From Dugong dugon (taxonomy: Eukaryota > Chordata > Mammalia > Sirenia > Dugongidae), in NCBI GenBank assembly GCA_030035585.1, contig CM057482.1, forward strand, positions 9,039,001 to 9,103,000: a stretch of DNA of 64,000 nucleotides, in the 5' to 3' direction. How positions within the stretch are numbered: position 1 is the stretch's first letter; every line of letters begins with the position of its first letter. This document shows positions 53,049 through 64,000 of this stretch, one piece after another. The notes under the pieces were generated by a model. It did no database searches and had not been told where the DNA came from. It saw only the letters and a list, made by a program, of their open reading frames with translations. A program made the position numbers and the translations under genes.

Positions 53049-53204
53049 GGCCGCTAAAACCAGTACACAGATAATCACACTCAAGTCAGTGTAATAAGGA
53101 CCACACACCAGGTGGGAAAAAAGTTCATCAGGGGTTCTGAAGGAAGAGTTGCATTTTCTCCAGCAAACTTTTATTACATCAACAACACTCTAATAAAAAC
53201 ATGT

Positions 53205-53650
53205 CAGTAAGTAGTATTTTCCTTTTTCTGCGTTCGCTTACCCATCCTCATCCATACATGAATGTAATTTTTTACAGTTACAGTCACAATTTTGTACTCT
53301 CCTAAGCATTATATTATAAGCGTTTCCTTTGGCTAAATAATTTTAATCAACATAATTGCCATGTGTCAGTTAAGTGTAATTTCCTGTACAATCCCCCGTT
53401 GTGAGTTATTTGGGCTCTTTCCAGTTTTTTTGCTATTAAAAATTATGGCACAAAGGGTATGTTTATGCGCATAGCTTTATCCTTCTTTCATTCAGCCTTC
53501 CAAAGTAGGATTGATGGAGTCAGAGCATGAATGTTTTTATCTCTCTTGAAATATATTGCTGTATTTTTCCCCAGAAATATTGGACCCAGTTACAACGTCA
53601 TCAGCAATAAATGTACCTGCTTCACCAACACAGTGTCATCATTATGGTGG
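53205..53650 (-). mobile_element. Probable old L1M 3' sequence
   Basis: Weak L1M-type landmarks occur (ttatttgggctctttccagt, ttttgctattaaaaattatg, cttgaaatatattgctgtat). The assignment is tentative. Confidence 0.45.
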
Positions 53651-53651
53651 T

Positions 53652-53690
53652 TATTTTTTTTATTATTATTATTATTTGCTGATTTCATAG
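53652..53690. repeat. (ATT)n simple repeat
   Basis: The sequence is tttattattattattatttg. Confidence 0.85.
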
Positions 53691-53699
53691 CTATAAAAT

Positions 53700-53805
53700 A
53701 ATACCTGTGATGAACAGAATTAATGTCACTGAATTGTACATGTGAGGAATATGCTGAAATGGCCAATGTTTGTTACAGATACACTTACCATACTAATAAC
53801 AATCA
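53700..53805 (+). mobile_element. L1M terminal fragment
   Basis: It reads aatgtcactgaattgtacat, tgctgaaatggccaatgttt and gttacagatacacttaccat, the last ~100 bases of an L1M 3' UTR. Confidence 0.65.
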
Positions 53806-54014
53806 AGATGATCCCTGTTGTTATTGTAATTCAGATTTCTTTGAGAGCTCTTTTTCCACATCCTTCCTGATTGTACCTCTTACAGGGCTTGTTTGTTCAG
53901 GTGGGATGACTAGGATTTCCACTGGCAGAGAGCCAGTGAACCACCCTTCAGGGAGAGGAAGTGGCTCCATCAGCCATTGAGGGAGAGAAGTGCAGCATAT
54001 TCCATAAAACAGGC

Positions 54015-55200
54015 TTTTCTTTTTGTTTTTAATTGTGCTTTAGGTGAAGGTTTACAGAGCAAATTAATTTCTCCTTAAACAATTAATACACATATTGTTT
54101 CGTGACATTGGTTGCCAGCCCAGAGACGTGTCAGCACTCTCCCCTTCTTGACCTTGGGTTTCCCATTTCCATTCTTCCAGCTTTCCTGTCCCCTTCTGCC
54201 TTTTAGTCCTTGCCCCTGGGCTGGTCAACACTCTCCCCTTCTTGACCTTGGGTTTCCCATTTCCATTCTTCCAGCTTTCCTGTCCCCTTCTGCCTTTTAG
54301 TCCTTGCTCCTGGGCTGGTGTGCCCATTTAGTCTTGTATATATGGTTGAGCTGCATGTATCATTGTTTGTTTTATGGGCCTGTCTAATCTTTGGCTAAAG
54401 GGTGGACCTCAAGAGTGACCTCAGTACTGTGTTAAAAGAGTGTCCAGGAGCCATACTCTCGGGGTTTCTCCAGTCTCTGTCCAACCAGTACGTCTGGTCT
54501 TTTTTTTTTTTTGTGAGTTAGAATTTTATTCTACATTTTTCTCCAGCTCTGTCAGGGACCCTCTATTGTGATCCCTGTCAGAGCAGTCGGTGGTGGTAGC
54601 CAGGCACCATCTAGTTATGCTGGACTCGGTCTGGTGGAGTCTGTGATAGTTGTGGTCCATTAGTCCTTTGGACTAATCTTTCCCTTGTGTCTTTGGTTTT
54701 CTTCATTCTCCCTTGCTCCAGACAGGGTGGGACCAGTAGACATATCTTAGATGGGTGTTCACAAGCCTTTAAGACCCCAGACGCTACGCACCAAAGTAGG
54801 ATGTAGAAGATTTTCCTTATAAACTGTTACGCCAATTGAGCTAGATGTGCCCTGAGACCATGGTCCCTAGCCCTCATCCCAGTAACTCCATCCCTGTGGA
54901 AGTTTGGATGTGTCTATGAAACTGCTGGGACTTTGCCTTGGTCAAGTTGTGCTGGCTTCCCAATATTGTGTATTGTCTTACCCTTCACCAAAGTTATCAC
55001 TTACCTATTGTCTATTTAGTGTTTTTCCCTTCCCCACCTCTCCCCTCCCTCATAACCTTCAAATATTATTTCTGTGTGTAAACTTTTCAGAAGTTTTTAT
55101 AATAATGGTCTCATACAGTATTTGTCCTTTTGTGATTGACTTATTTCGCTCAGCATAATGCCCACCAGATTCATCCATGTTGAAAATACAGCCTTTTTGA
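54015..55200 (-). mobile_element. L1 3' UTR, lineage-type, longest copy
   Basis: It starts with the tail complement (tttttgtttttaattgtgct) and continues through gtctaatctttggctaaagg and gagctagatgtgccctgaga to cttatttcgctcagcataat and cagattcatccatgttg. That last part is shared with typical mammalian L1 3' UTRs, which supports calling the family L1. It contains a 94-bp tandem duplication. Confidence 0.8.
54132..54319. repeat. 94-bp tandem duplication inside the L1 3' UTR
   Basis: The phrase actctccccttcttgacctt recurs with a 94-bp offset (54136 and 54230). Each unit continues through ttccattcttccagctttcc to gggctggt. The other copies of this family in the window have a single unit. Confidence 0.92.
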
Positions 55201-55359
55201 ATGGGCTTTAGGGTATATAATAAAGAGAATTGCTGGAGGTGAGGCAATAAAAGAAACTGGAGTATGAAAAATTTGTGTTTAATCCTATAGGGATTTTGTT
55301 TGTTTTGTTTTTTAAGTTTGGTTTGTACAGTAGGCCTCATAAACCAGAAAAAAAAAAAA

Positions 55360-55521
55360 AAATACCAAACCCATTGCTGTCTAGTCGATTCTAGTTCATA
55401 GCGACCCTATAGGGCAGAGTAGAATTGCCCCATAGGGTTTCCAAGGAGCGCCTGGTGGATTTGAACTGCCGACCTTTGGTTACCAGCTATAGCTCTTAAG
55501 CACTACACCACCAGGGTTTCC
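55360..55521 (-). mobile_element. AfroSINE, short form
   Basis: The plus strand begins accaaacccattgctgtcta, continues agcgaccctatagggcagag and ends cactacaccaccagggtttc. It forms an inverted pair with the next copy. Confidence 0.93.
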
Positions 55522-55547
55522 GTATGCCTCATAGTGGTGAATAATTG

Positions 55548-55705
55548 GGGCTCTGGTGATGCAGTAGTTAAGAGCTTGGCTGTTAACCAAAAGATGGGCA
55601 GTTCGAATCCACCAGCCACTCATTGGAAACTCTATGGGGCAGTTCTACTCTGTCCTATAGGGTCGCTATGAGTCAGAATAATTGACGGCAACAGAGTTTT
55701 TTGGT
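55548..55705 (+). mobile_element. AfroSINE, short form
   Basis: The copy runs from ggggctctggtgatgcagta through tggctgttaaccaaaagatg to ggtcgctatgagtcagaata. It retains gctgttaac, the tRNA-Asn GTT anticodon, where most copies have gctgctaac. The arrangement with 55360-55521 is head-to-head, 26 bp apart. Confidence 0.93.
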
Positions 55706-56599
55706 TTACTGAGTAAATGGGGTGGCCTCTTTCTCTCTCTTCACTCTGATAAGTCTGTGGGAGCAGCAACCAGGAACAGCCAGCTCTGCATGCATCTGTC
55801 ACCACCAGCCAAATTCCTATACCCCGTTGGTCATTTACACCTGGAGCCTGCTGATTCCCAGGGCTCCTGCTCCACCTGGCTCCTGCCGGCTGCCTCACCT
55901 CCTCCACCTTCACTTTCATGCTCCTGTAACCCTTGGCTCCTCCCGCCTCCTCTCTCTGCAGCTTCCTGCACTCTCTGCATGGCTCAGGGCACTTATGATT
56001 TCGGCTCCGTTCCCTGATCCAGCTCAGGGCCCAACATCGGTCCTGGGCACTGGGCCTTGGGCTCTGCACTCCTCCTGGGCCCACCCTGGTCCCTGGGGGA
56101 CGTCTTCTCTCTCCAGGACTGGGAAGGAGGCATCCACAGAGTCTCTCCTTCCTTAAAAGGAAAAGGCAAAGCAGCTTAAAACAGAGCTATAAAGGAGAGG
56201 GGTGCGTTGTCCTTTGAGAAAACACCTGGGCCTTGGTTCCTGAGCTCTGCTAAGTCCCGAGGGGTTGTTTCTGCCCCACAGTGCTGATGGACCGGCCTTT
56301 GGGGAAATGCATTTTTTCCCTAGCATTTCCCCAGCGGGAGCTCCATGTGCTGCTGAAAGAGGCAAATGCTGGCAAATTGCTCAGGGCGCATTCCCAGGCT
56401 CACTATTATTAACCACAGAAAGGCTTCCGGAAGGTGTGATGGCCCTGGGACCAGAGCCCACGCCAGGTTGGCACTCTGTCTCTGGCCACCTGGAAATGGG
56501 CCATGGCTGTTGTCACTATAGTGAGTTTTGTGAATCTAAAGCGATAGTGTTTGCAAGTATGAAAATCTCAGATGTGCAAAGAGGCTGCCTAGGCAAGGC
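55706..56599. other. Unassigned intergenic sequence, GC-moderate
   Basis: Overlapping frames of 110-150 codons exist on both strands (55632-56156), which is composition-driven. It contains a local palindrome near 56300-56335 (ggggaaatgcattttttccc followed by tagcatttcccc). No repeat family is recognised. Confidence 0.4.
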
Positions 56600-56810
56600 C
56601 CAGAGACCATGGGTAGTGCAAATGGTTAACGTTCTCAGCTGCTGACAGAAAGATTGGAGGCTCGAGTCCACCCAGAGGCTCCTCAAAAGGAAGGCCTGGC
56701 AATCTACTTCCAAAAAATCAGCCATCAAAAACCCTATGGATCACAGTTCTACTCTGACACATACGGGCTGCCATGAGTTGGAACTGACCCAGCGGCAACT
56801 GGTTAGACAA
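56600..56810 (+). mobile_element. AfroSINE, type 2
   Basis: It contains atgggtagtgcaaatggtta, ggaggctcgagtccacccag, acttccaaaaaatcagccat and gggctgccatgagttggaac, ending gcaactggtta. Confidence 0.9.
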
Positions 56811-56864
56811 TGTCCTGAGAGCACCCTCCGACCCAAAGGTTGCTCTTCTGCCCTTCTAAAACCA

Positions 56865-57050
56865 CACTTTTTGATAGCAAGCTCTTAGCTCCACCACTTC
56901 CAGCTGCATGCCTTTGGGCAAATTTCCTTACCCCTCTGAACCTCAGTTTCCTTATCTGTGACATGGGGATAAAAAAACTAGTACAAGGTGCCCTGAGGAT
57001 TACATGAGGTAATGCATGTGGAGAATTTAGGGCTATGCCTGGGGGCACTT
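56865..57050 (+). mobile_element. MIR SINE
   Basis: The order is ctcttagctccaccacttcc, gcctttgggcaaatttcctt, cctcagtttccttatctgtg, acatggggataaaaaaacta and gaggattacatgaggtaatg. It is a well-preserved MIR. Confidence 0.88.
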
Positions 57051-57324
57051 TGCAAATGGTGGTGGTGATCATTCGGGTTCATTTGGCTGCCTGCCTCTGC
57101 ACCCCTTCTGAGTGCAGCAGCCTAAACACCTACAGTGAGGTTGTTGAGCACCTGGCTGCACACTGCGAGAGGTACCTACCTGTCCAGGGGTGCTCTCTCC
57201 GACCAGATCCGCAGACCAGAGCTCCCATTCAGGCGTCCGTGGTTCACAGTGTAGGTCTTCTGATGCCCACCCATGTGAGGGGGAACTGTTTCTCCAGGGT
57301 AAGCAGATGAGAGGTTAAACCCCT

Positions 57325-57525
57325 TCTCCGTGGAGTGGTTAAGTGCTTGGCTGCTAACCAAAATGTCAGTGAGTCAAATCTACCAGCTGCTCTGCAGGAG
57401 AACGATGTGGCAGCCTGCTTCCGTAAAGATTTCAGCCTTGGAAACCCTATGGGGCAGCTCTCCTCTGTCTTACAGGGTCGCTATGAGTTGGAATTGACTC
57501 AATGGCGGTAGCTTTGTTTTTTTGG
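57325..57525 (+). mobile_element. AfroSINE, long form, head truncated
   Basis: It contains gtggagtggttaagtgcttg, gctgctaaccaaaatgtcag, gagaacgatgtggcagcctg and tccgtaaagatttcagcctt. It ends with a T-run (gctttgtttttttggg). Confidence 0.9.
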
Positions 57526-57647
57526 GTATCTATGAGCACAAGAACAGCCTTCCTGTTAGCTGGGCCTTGATGGGAGGGGTCTCACTCAGGGGTGGCTGGA
57601 GTATGGGGTTGGGCGGCAGACTTCCTGAAGGCATCGTGATTCCTATC

Positions 57648-58390
57648 CTTTTTTTTTTTTTTAATTTTATTGTTGAGAGTATACACAGCAAAACATACAC
57701 CAGTTCGACAGGTCTACATGGACAATTCAGTGACATTACGGTCTTCGAGCTGAACAATCATTCTCGCCCTCCTTTTCTGAGTTGTTCCTCCCCCATTAAT
57801 ATAAACCCGCTGCCCCCTAAGGTTCCTGTCTATTGAGTTGCTGTTGTCAATTTGATCCCGTATGGATCTTAAATGAGCGAAATGCTTAAGGCAGACCTTT
57901 ACTAGTTAAGTTAAACTATTGTTCGGTTTTAAGAAGACTTCAGGGGATGTTTTTGGTTTAAGGTTTAAAGATTATCTCAGGGCAGTAGTTTCAGGGGTTC
58001 ATCCAGCCTCCATGGCTCCAGAAAAGTCTGGAATCCATGAGAATTTAAAATTCTGTTTTGCATTTCCCCCATCATGTTCCAGTCTTCAGGATTCTTCTAT
58101 AGAGTCTTTGATCAAAATGTTCAGCAAATGGTAATGGCTTCAGCTCTTGTTAGGAGTCTTGCAAGTGCGTCTCAGCTGAATCCTGGTGGCTAGCAACAGG
58201 CTGCTTACTGAGAACATGCTACTGTACTCAACCCACAAGACCAATGGCGTTCTCTCCAAACACTCTCAAAATGGGAGTTTGGGCAATGCTGTGGGCTCCA
58301 TCTCTGGTGCTCTGTGTGGACAAGAACCACTCAGTCTCCATGGCAAGATGGTGTGAAGTCATGTCTGGGGCAGCCTTTTGGAAACAACAG
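57648..58390 (-). mobile_element. L1 3' UTR, second type
   Basis: A T-run at 57648-57662 is followed by attttattgttgagagtata, cagcaaaacatacaccagtt, acaattcagtgacattacgg, a pattern known from L1 3' UTRs in reverse. The right half (caatgctgtgggctccatct, caagaaccactcagtctcca) is assigned less surely. The short insert at 47541-47660 is related. Confidence 0.65.
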
Positions 58391-59419
58391 AGTGCTACCG
58401 GTGTTTAAGGATGAGAGCCATGATTTCTAGCACGAGCCACATCCCTGACAGCTTCATTGGCATGGGACTACTATCCGCAGGTAATATGTTTTGATATTTA
58501 GGCAAATCATCGAGCTCATCAGCCTGGTTTTTCAGCCCTTCCTTTCTTTTTAGACACAACTGGGATTAAACCACCTTCTTATCAGACCATAGAGCTGGGG
58601 TCTGACTTGGGCTGTGACAGTATTGTTGTTCAGATTCTGAGCCTATCCTCACACTTACCTGGTGCACACCCCTAAGGGAACTCAGGCAGCTCCAGAAAGT
58701 ACAAAAGCAATGTTTTTTGCTCCTGGACTACAGTTTGCTCTCATATTGTAGGAGAGCAATTATTAACTTGTCTTAACTTGACATTTAAAAATATCTCAGT
58801 GTCTGTTTCCTGTTAACCATATCCCACCTGACAGTGCAAGAGAAAGGAAGAAGAAAGTAAAGCTTTGAACGTGACCTTACGCACCAGCTGGAGGAAAATT
58901 GAAAAAGAGCTTAACTCGTAGTAAGTACTTTCCTCCGCCAGGTATACACGTACTCTCATTTTATCCGCACCATAATGTAAGGACTGTTACTGTCATCCTT
59001 TTAAAAACAAGGTTATCTGTTATTGGAATAATCAATATTTTATCTAATTTCTTAAAATAAATTAAGCTTTATGTCCAGGTTGTAATTGACTCTCGAGAAT
59101 GCAAGACAACAACAATAAAGCAAAGATATAAAACTTAGTTTCATTCTAAAGAGGAATTGTTGCCAGAAAGATCATCCTGGTGACTGGGACAGTGGGGTTA
59201 AATTATCCCAGGAGGCACCATTCACAGACAATGTCATGTGAATAGAACCACCTAGAGCAAAACATTGCATTCCCTGTGAATGGTGGCCCTTGGAATTGAG
59301 CACTGTGACGGCCTTGCTGGTAACGGTGTGAAAAATGAATGGCAGGGCATGGTGGTCAGAGGTATGAAGCTGGGCCATTCCTGACGTGAGGATAACAGCA
59401 GGGGTTTGTGCTCAGGGTC
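58391..59419. other. Unassigned intergenic sequence
   Basis: It may contain further L1 3' sequence at its left end. No exon or distinct repeat is recognised. Confidence 0.35.
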
Positions 59420-59922
59420 TGTATTAGTTTTCTATTGCTGCTGTAACAAATTAGCACAGGCTTAGTGGCTTAAAGCAACACATATTACAGTTCTGTAGGA
59501 CAGATCTCCTAAAATCAAGGTGTTAGCGGGATTGTGTTTCTTCTGGAGGCTTTATAAGAGAATCCTTTTCCTTGCCTTTGCTAGCTTCTGGAGGTTGTCT
59601 GCTTCCCTTGGCTTGTAGTCTCTTCTTCCTTCTTCAGGATCAGCAGTGTAGCATCTTCAAATCTCTCTCCTTATGTCATCACATCCCCTTCTCTCCCTCT
59701 GTTTCCATCATCAATCACATCACTTTCTCTGACCATCTTGTCTCCATCTTGTAAGGACTTTTATTATTACATTGGGCCCATCCAGAACAATCCAGGGTAA
59801 TCGTCCCTTCCCAAGATCCTTAGCTTAATTGTAAAGTGTCTTTGCCATGTAATAACATATTCACAGGTCCCAGAGATGAGGACATGGACATCTTTGGGGA
59901 GGGCATGATTCTGTCTACAATA
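59420..59922 (-). mobile_element. MLT1-type solo LTR with perfect 5-bp TSD
   Basis: It is flanked by gggtc at 59415-59419 and 59923-59927. On the minus strand it opens attgtagacagaatcatgcc and closes ttgctttaagccactaagcc, cagcagcaatagaaaactaa, tac. Both ends are typical of MLT1-class MaLR LTRs. It is non-coding. Confidence 0.85.
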
Positions 59923-60284
59923 GGGTCCATTCCATATGCTTCTTGAGTGACAAATAGTTGGTACACCAAGGCCATCTTACTACACCAAGGCCGTCTTACT
60001 CTATGCAGCCAACATCATGAAGCAGCCTGTCAATGGTTTAAAAAAAAAAAAAAATAGTGGCTTTGCTCCTTGTCTCCAGCTAACCCAGTCTCAGAGGTCT
60101 GTAGCAGCTTAACAGTCCTGAAAGCATACTCATGTCGGTAAACCCAGCACCCTGCAATGCCTTTATCCAGCAAACAGTGGAGATGCCCAATAATGTTGGT
60201 CTTTTGTGGTAAAAACCATGAGGGACAAATAGTAATTCTTCTAGGCCGTGAAAGTTCTGAGTGTTCATACATTTCAAACCACTT
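59923..60284. other. Unassigned intergenic sequence
   Basis: It includes a tandem phrase (acaccaaggccatcttact / acaccaaggccgtcttact) at 59962-60000 and an A-run at 60039-60053. Confidence 0.4.
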
Positions 60285-61585
60285 AAAGCAACCACTTCAG
60301 AGAGCAGTTTAGCGCTATCTAGTAAAGTTGAACACACATATGCCCTGTGATCCAGCAACTATGCCTCGGCTATTTACCTTGAAACCCCCACACGTGTGCA
60401 CAGGGAGACTCATACAGAATGTTCATTGCAACATAGTCTGCAACAGCAAAAAAAGAAAAAAGAAACATCCTGGATGTCTGTTGCTAGGAGAATGGATAGG
60501 TAAATTGAGAACCATTCATTGTCTTAGTATGAGTTCCCCAAAAGCAGATGCTGAGGCAAGGATACAAGTGCAGGTTGTTAACTGGGGAGGTGATCTCAGA
60601 TGTGTGACGGGAGGGAAGGAAACGGTAAAAGGTGTGTTATTGTGGGAGACGTGGAGTGTGCTGCCCAGATCCCTGTCAAAGATAAAGGATGGACTCTCTG
60701 CCCAGGTGCTGGGGTGTGGTCAGCAGACAGCCTCCAGCTGTCAGTTCCTTCAGGGGCTGCCCCAGCTTCACAGAGCCCCTCACCAGAGGCCATGTCCTCC
60801 CCAGAGCAGCCTGCGTCTGGTCAGTAAGCAAGGCAAGGGTTGAAAGGTCTGCCTTCTCAGCCTGACACAAGACAACTCTGACAGGAAATGTGAGGCCCAG
60901 AGCTCCCTGTCGGGTTGGCTGAGGCTTTGTTGGGCCAGCACCACAGTTCTGCTTCTCCCTCTGTCCAGTCCTGCTTTTGCCTTCTTCCTCTCACAGGTAC
61001 TGGTTCCCAATAAACATCTTGCATCCCAAACTCCAGCTTGGCATCGGCTTCTGGAGAAGCCAGCCTGGAACAGTTACCAATCAAGTTACCAACGAGGGCA
61101 ACTAACTGGAGCGTAATCCCACTGGGAAACTCTAGGAGGCAGTGTAGAGCACATGCCTCAGCGTTATCCCACCTGAGGAGCAAGGGAGCTGGAGAATTTA
61201 TCCACTAACTGCCATCGGTCAGTGGTGAGGGATGCTCCCAAGGGCCGTTAAAGCCTTCCCTTTGGGCTCCAGCTGCCAGAGAAAGCCCTCAGGCAATGAC
61301 AGGCAGGCACTGGCAGTGGGAAGTTAGGCCTGTATGCAGGGAAATGGTAAGTGCTGAGAGGATACGGGTGAGGGGCCAGCAGGCACGGCTTCATTCATAC
61401 AAAGGGATATTAAACAGTGGCAAGAATGACTGAACTATTTGTTTCAATATGGATAAATCCCACAAAAATAATATTGAGCGAAACAAGCAAGTTGCAGAAA
61501 AATACATACAGTGTAGCATAATTTATAGAAAAAAATAAGCATGCAAACACGCAAAGCAATAGCAAGGATTTCTGAGAGCTATATA
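60285..61585 (+). mobile_element. L1M 3' UTR, interrupted
   Basis: The left part has accacttcagagagcagttt, ccctgtgatccagcaactat and gcctcggctatttaccttga. The right part resumes at about 61390 with agggatattaaacagtggca, atatggataaatcccacaaa, aatattgagcgaaacaagca and aaatacatacagtgtagcat. About 870 bp of different sequence separates them. Confidence 0.72.
60520..61388 (+). mobile_element. Possible LTR or other insert within L1M
   Basis: The block interrupts one L1M 3' UTR. It contains a polyadenylation-type caataaacatcttgcatccc followed by gcttggcatcggcttctgga, reminiscent of an LTR R/U5 segment. I could not identify the family or its exact ends, and no retroviral genes are present. Confidence 0.4.
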
Positions 61586-61589
61586 CAGT

Positions 61590-61778
61590 GTAGGAGACCT
61601 GGTGGAGCAGTGGTTAAGAGCTCGGCTGCTAACTAAAATGTCGGCGGTTCGAATCCACCAGCAGCTCCGAGAGAGAAAGATGTGGCAGTCCGCTTCCATA
61701 AAGATTTTCAGCCTTGGAAACCCTTTGGGGTCACTATCAGTTGGAATCAACTCAATGGCAGTGGGTTTTGGTAATGGC
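61590..61778 (+). mobile_element. AfroSINE, long form
   Basis: It contains ggagacctggtggagcagtg, ggctgctaactaaaatgtcg, gcggttcgaatccaccagca, gagaaagatgtggcagtccg and cataaagattttcagccttg. It ends gcagtgggttttgg. Confidence 0.92.
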
Positions 61779-61789
61779 TAATGATCGAG

Positions 61790-63885
61790 AGTGTCTCTTC
61801 ATTTGTCTGCCTAAATGTCTTCTTTGGTGAAGTGTCTGTTCATGTCCTTTGTCCATTTTTTGATTGGATTGTTTGTCTTTTTGTTGTTGAGGTTTTGAAG
61901 TTTTCTATATATTTTAGAGATTAGACCCTTGTCAGATATGTTGTTGCCAAAATTTTTTTCCCAGTCTGTAGGTTCTCTTTTTACTCTTCTGGAAAGTCTT
62001 TTGATTAGCATAAGTAATTTTTAGGAGGTCCCAGTTATCTAGTTTATCTTCTGTTGTTTGTATATTTTTAGTTATGTTTAGTTAGTTATATGTTTAGTTA
62101 TGTTTAGTGTATTTATACCATAAATTAGGACCCTTAGCTTTGTCCCTATGTTATCTTCCAGGAACTTTATAGCTTTAGGTTTAACATTTAGGTGTTCGTT
62201 CGATCCATTTTGAGTTAGTTTTTGTGTATGGTGTGAGGTATGGATCCTGTTTAATTTTTCTGCAAATGGGTATCCAGTTTTGCAAGCACCATTTGTTAGA
62301 GAGACTATCTCTTCTTCATTGAGTGGACTTCCACCCTTTATTGGAGATCAGCTATCCATAGCTGGATGGATGTACTTCTGGGTTCTCAATTCTGTTCCGT
62401 TGGTCTGTGTGTCTGTCGTTGTACCAGTACCAGGTTGTTTTGATTACCTTGGCTGTATGGTAAGTTCTGAGATTGAGAAGTATGAGGGCTCCTACTTTGT
62501 TCTTCTTCAATAATGCTTTAGCTATTTGGGGCCTCTTTCCATTCCATATAAAGTTGGAGATTAGTTTTTCCATTTCATTAAAGAATGTTGTTGGGATTTG
62601 GATTGGAATTGCATTATATCTATAGATCACTTTCAGTAGTAGTGACATTTTCACACTGTTAAGTCTTTCAATCCATGAGCATGGTATGTTTTTTCCATTT
62701 ATGTAGATCTGTTTTGGTTTCTTGCAGTAGTGCTTTGTAGTTTTCTTTGTATAAGTCTTTTATGTCCTGGTTAAATTTATTCCTAGGTATTTTATCCTTT
62801 TGGGGGCTATTGTAAATAGCATTGTTTTCTTGATTTCCTTTTCTGAGTTCTCCTTGTTAGTGTAGAGGAATCCAACTGATTTTTGTATTTTAATCTTGTA
62901 CCCTGACACTTTGCTGAACCCCTTCTATTAGTTCCAGTAACTTGTGGAATCTCTAGGATTTTCTATGTATAGGATCACGTCATCAATGAATAGGGATGGT
63001 TTTACTTCTTCCTTACCAATGTGGGTGCCCTTTATTTCCCTTTCTTGCCTTATTGCTCTGGCTAGGACTTCCAGTACAATATTGAGTAAGAGTGGTAAAA
63101 ATGGGCATCCTTGTCTTGCTCCCATTCTCAGGCAGAATGCTTTCAATCTCTCTCTGTTGGGAATAATGTTGGTTGTTGGTTTTGTGTATATGCCCTTAAT
63201 TATGTTGAGGAATTTCCCTTCTATTTCTATTTTGCTGGGAGTTTTTTTGTCAGGAAAGGGTGTTGGCTTTTATCAAATGCCTTTTCTGCATCGATTGAGA
63301 TGATCATGTGATTCTTTTCCTTTGTCTTATTTATGTGGTGAATTACACTGATTGATTTTCTAATGTTGAACCACCCTTGTATCCCTGGTATAAATCCCAC
63401 TTGATCATGATGTACTATTTTTTTGATGTGTTGTTTTATTCCCTTGGCTAGAATTTTGTTGAGGATTTTTGCATCTATATTCATGAGGGATATTGGTCTG
63501 TAATTTTTTTTTTGGTAGTAGTATTTTTGCCTCGCTTTGGTATCAGGGTTATGCTGGCTTCGTAGAATGAATTAGGGAGTATTTCTTCCTTTTCTATGCT
63601 CTGGAATAATTTGAATAGAATTGGTATCAACTCTTCTCTCAATTGGTTTTGGTAGAACTTTCCAGTGAAGCCATGTGGGCTGGGCTTTTTTTTTGTTGGA
63701 AGTTTTTTTATGACATCTTCGATTTTGTGTTTTGTTATGAGTCTGTTTAGGTTTTCTGCCTCTGTTTGTGTTAGGTAGATAGTGTGTTTCTAGAAATTTA
63801 TCCATTTTTTTTAGGTTTTCAAATTCGTTAGAATATAATTTTTCGTAATATTCTGTTATGATTCTCTTTATCTCAGTAGGTACAG
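61790..63885 (-). mobile_element. L1 LINE, ORF2 relic
   Basis: Minus-strand fragments in order are: 63572-63805 (linker); 63227-63484 with [18 protein letters not shown] and [14 protein letters not shown]; 62928-63146 with the RT motif altered to FIDDVILY; 62352-62654 with LLKKNKVGALILLNLRTYH; and 61811-62011 near the C-terminus. Stops and frameshifts separate them. The change in the FADD motif would itself inactivate the enzyme. It is colinear with, but separate from, the relic at 19245-22050. Confidence 0.93.
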
Positions 63886-64000
63886 GTATTACTTTAAAAA
63901 AAAAAATACCTATAATTCCATCAACCCAACAGTACCATTTTCACTTTCGTTCTTTCCAGATCTTTCCCACGTGTGCATATTTTGCTTAGTTACAATTGTA
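63886..64000. other. Window edge, unassigned
   Basis: An A-run at about 63895-63906 lies between inverted taggtacaggtatta and aatacctataa motifs, making a small hairpin at the edge of the L1. Nothing else is recognised. Confidence 0.4.

Noticed and set aside
55632..56645. Overlapping frames of 110-150 codons on both strands
   Set aside because: They start within AfroSINE sequence, overlap one another, and lack conserved features or splice context.
60816..60840. Further copy of the palindromic element (cagtaagcaagg)
   Set aside because: Only this 12-base word matches and neither the arms nor the termini follow, so chance is the simplest explanation.
60328..60843. 171-codon plus-strand frame
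   Set aside because: It begins inside an L1M 3' UTR and runs into the unidentified insert. There is no recognisable domain and several antisense frames overlap.

Overview
The window looks like nuclear DNA of an afrotherian mammal, most probably an elephant or close relative. The diagnostic signal is about 35 copies of two T-tailed, tRNA-derived SINE types (AfroSINE; heads resemble tRNA-Asn), together with RTE (BovB-like) LINE pieces that share their 3' tail, and L1 tails of an unfamiliar type. It also carries the ancient mammalian repeats MIR, L2, MER5A, MER20 and MaLR LTRs. I saw no bacterial, plasmid or viral gene set, no CRISPR array and no functional RNA gene.

One protein-coding gene is supported: the 5' end of CA12 (carbonic anhydrase XII) on the minus strand. 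Exon 1 (25147-25231) encodes the signal peptide and lies in a CpG island with a TATA-like box and a CRE/ATF-like palindrome. A 21-nt exon 2 (17949-17969) follows after an intron of about 7.2 kb, in matching phase. Exon 3 was not found, so intron 2 runs off the left edge. The layout is therefore: 1-17948 CA12 intron 2 (repeat-rich); 17949-17969 exon 2; 17970-25146 intron 1, with a large L1 ORF2 relic, a 38-bp minisatellite, a purine tract and a palindromic element; 25147-25690 exon 1, promoter and CpG island; 25700-64000 upstream intergenic DNA with SINEs, L1 3' ends, LTRs and L2, plus one small CpG-rich promoter-like patch at 51.83-52.19 kb.

The most interesting structure is in the repeats: nested insertions whose order can be read from target-site duplications; two independent AfroSINE-into-AfroSINE insertions at the same internal site; a SINE with a tRNA-Gly(GCC)-like head and an RTE-type tail; an uncatalogued (to me) palindromic foldback element present as one complete and two partial copies in the CA12 introns; and a split LTR holding a 940-bp retro-insertion flanked by 14-bp duplications. 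Repeat family names come from recall of consensus sequences, not a database search, and repeat boundaries are good to roughly 10-30 bases unless exact ends are stated.
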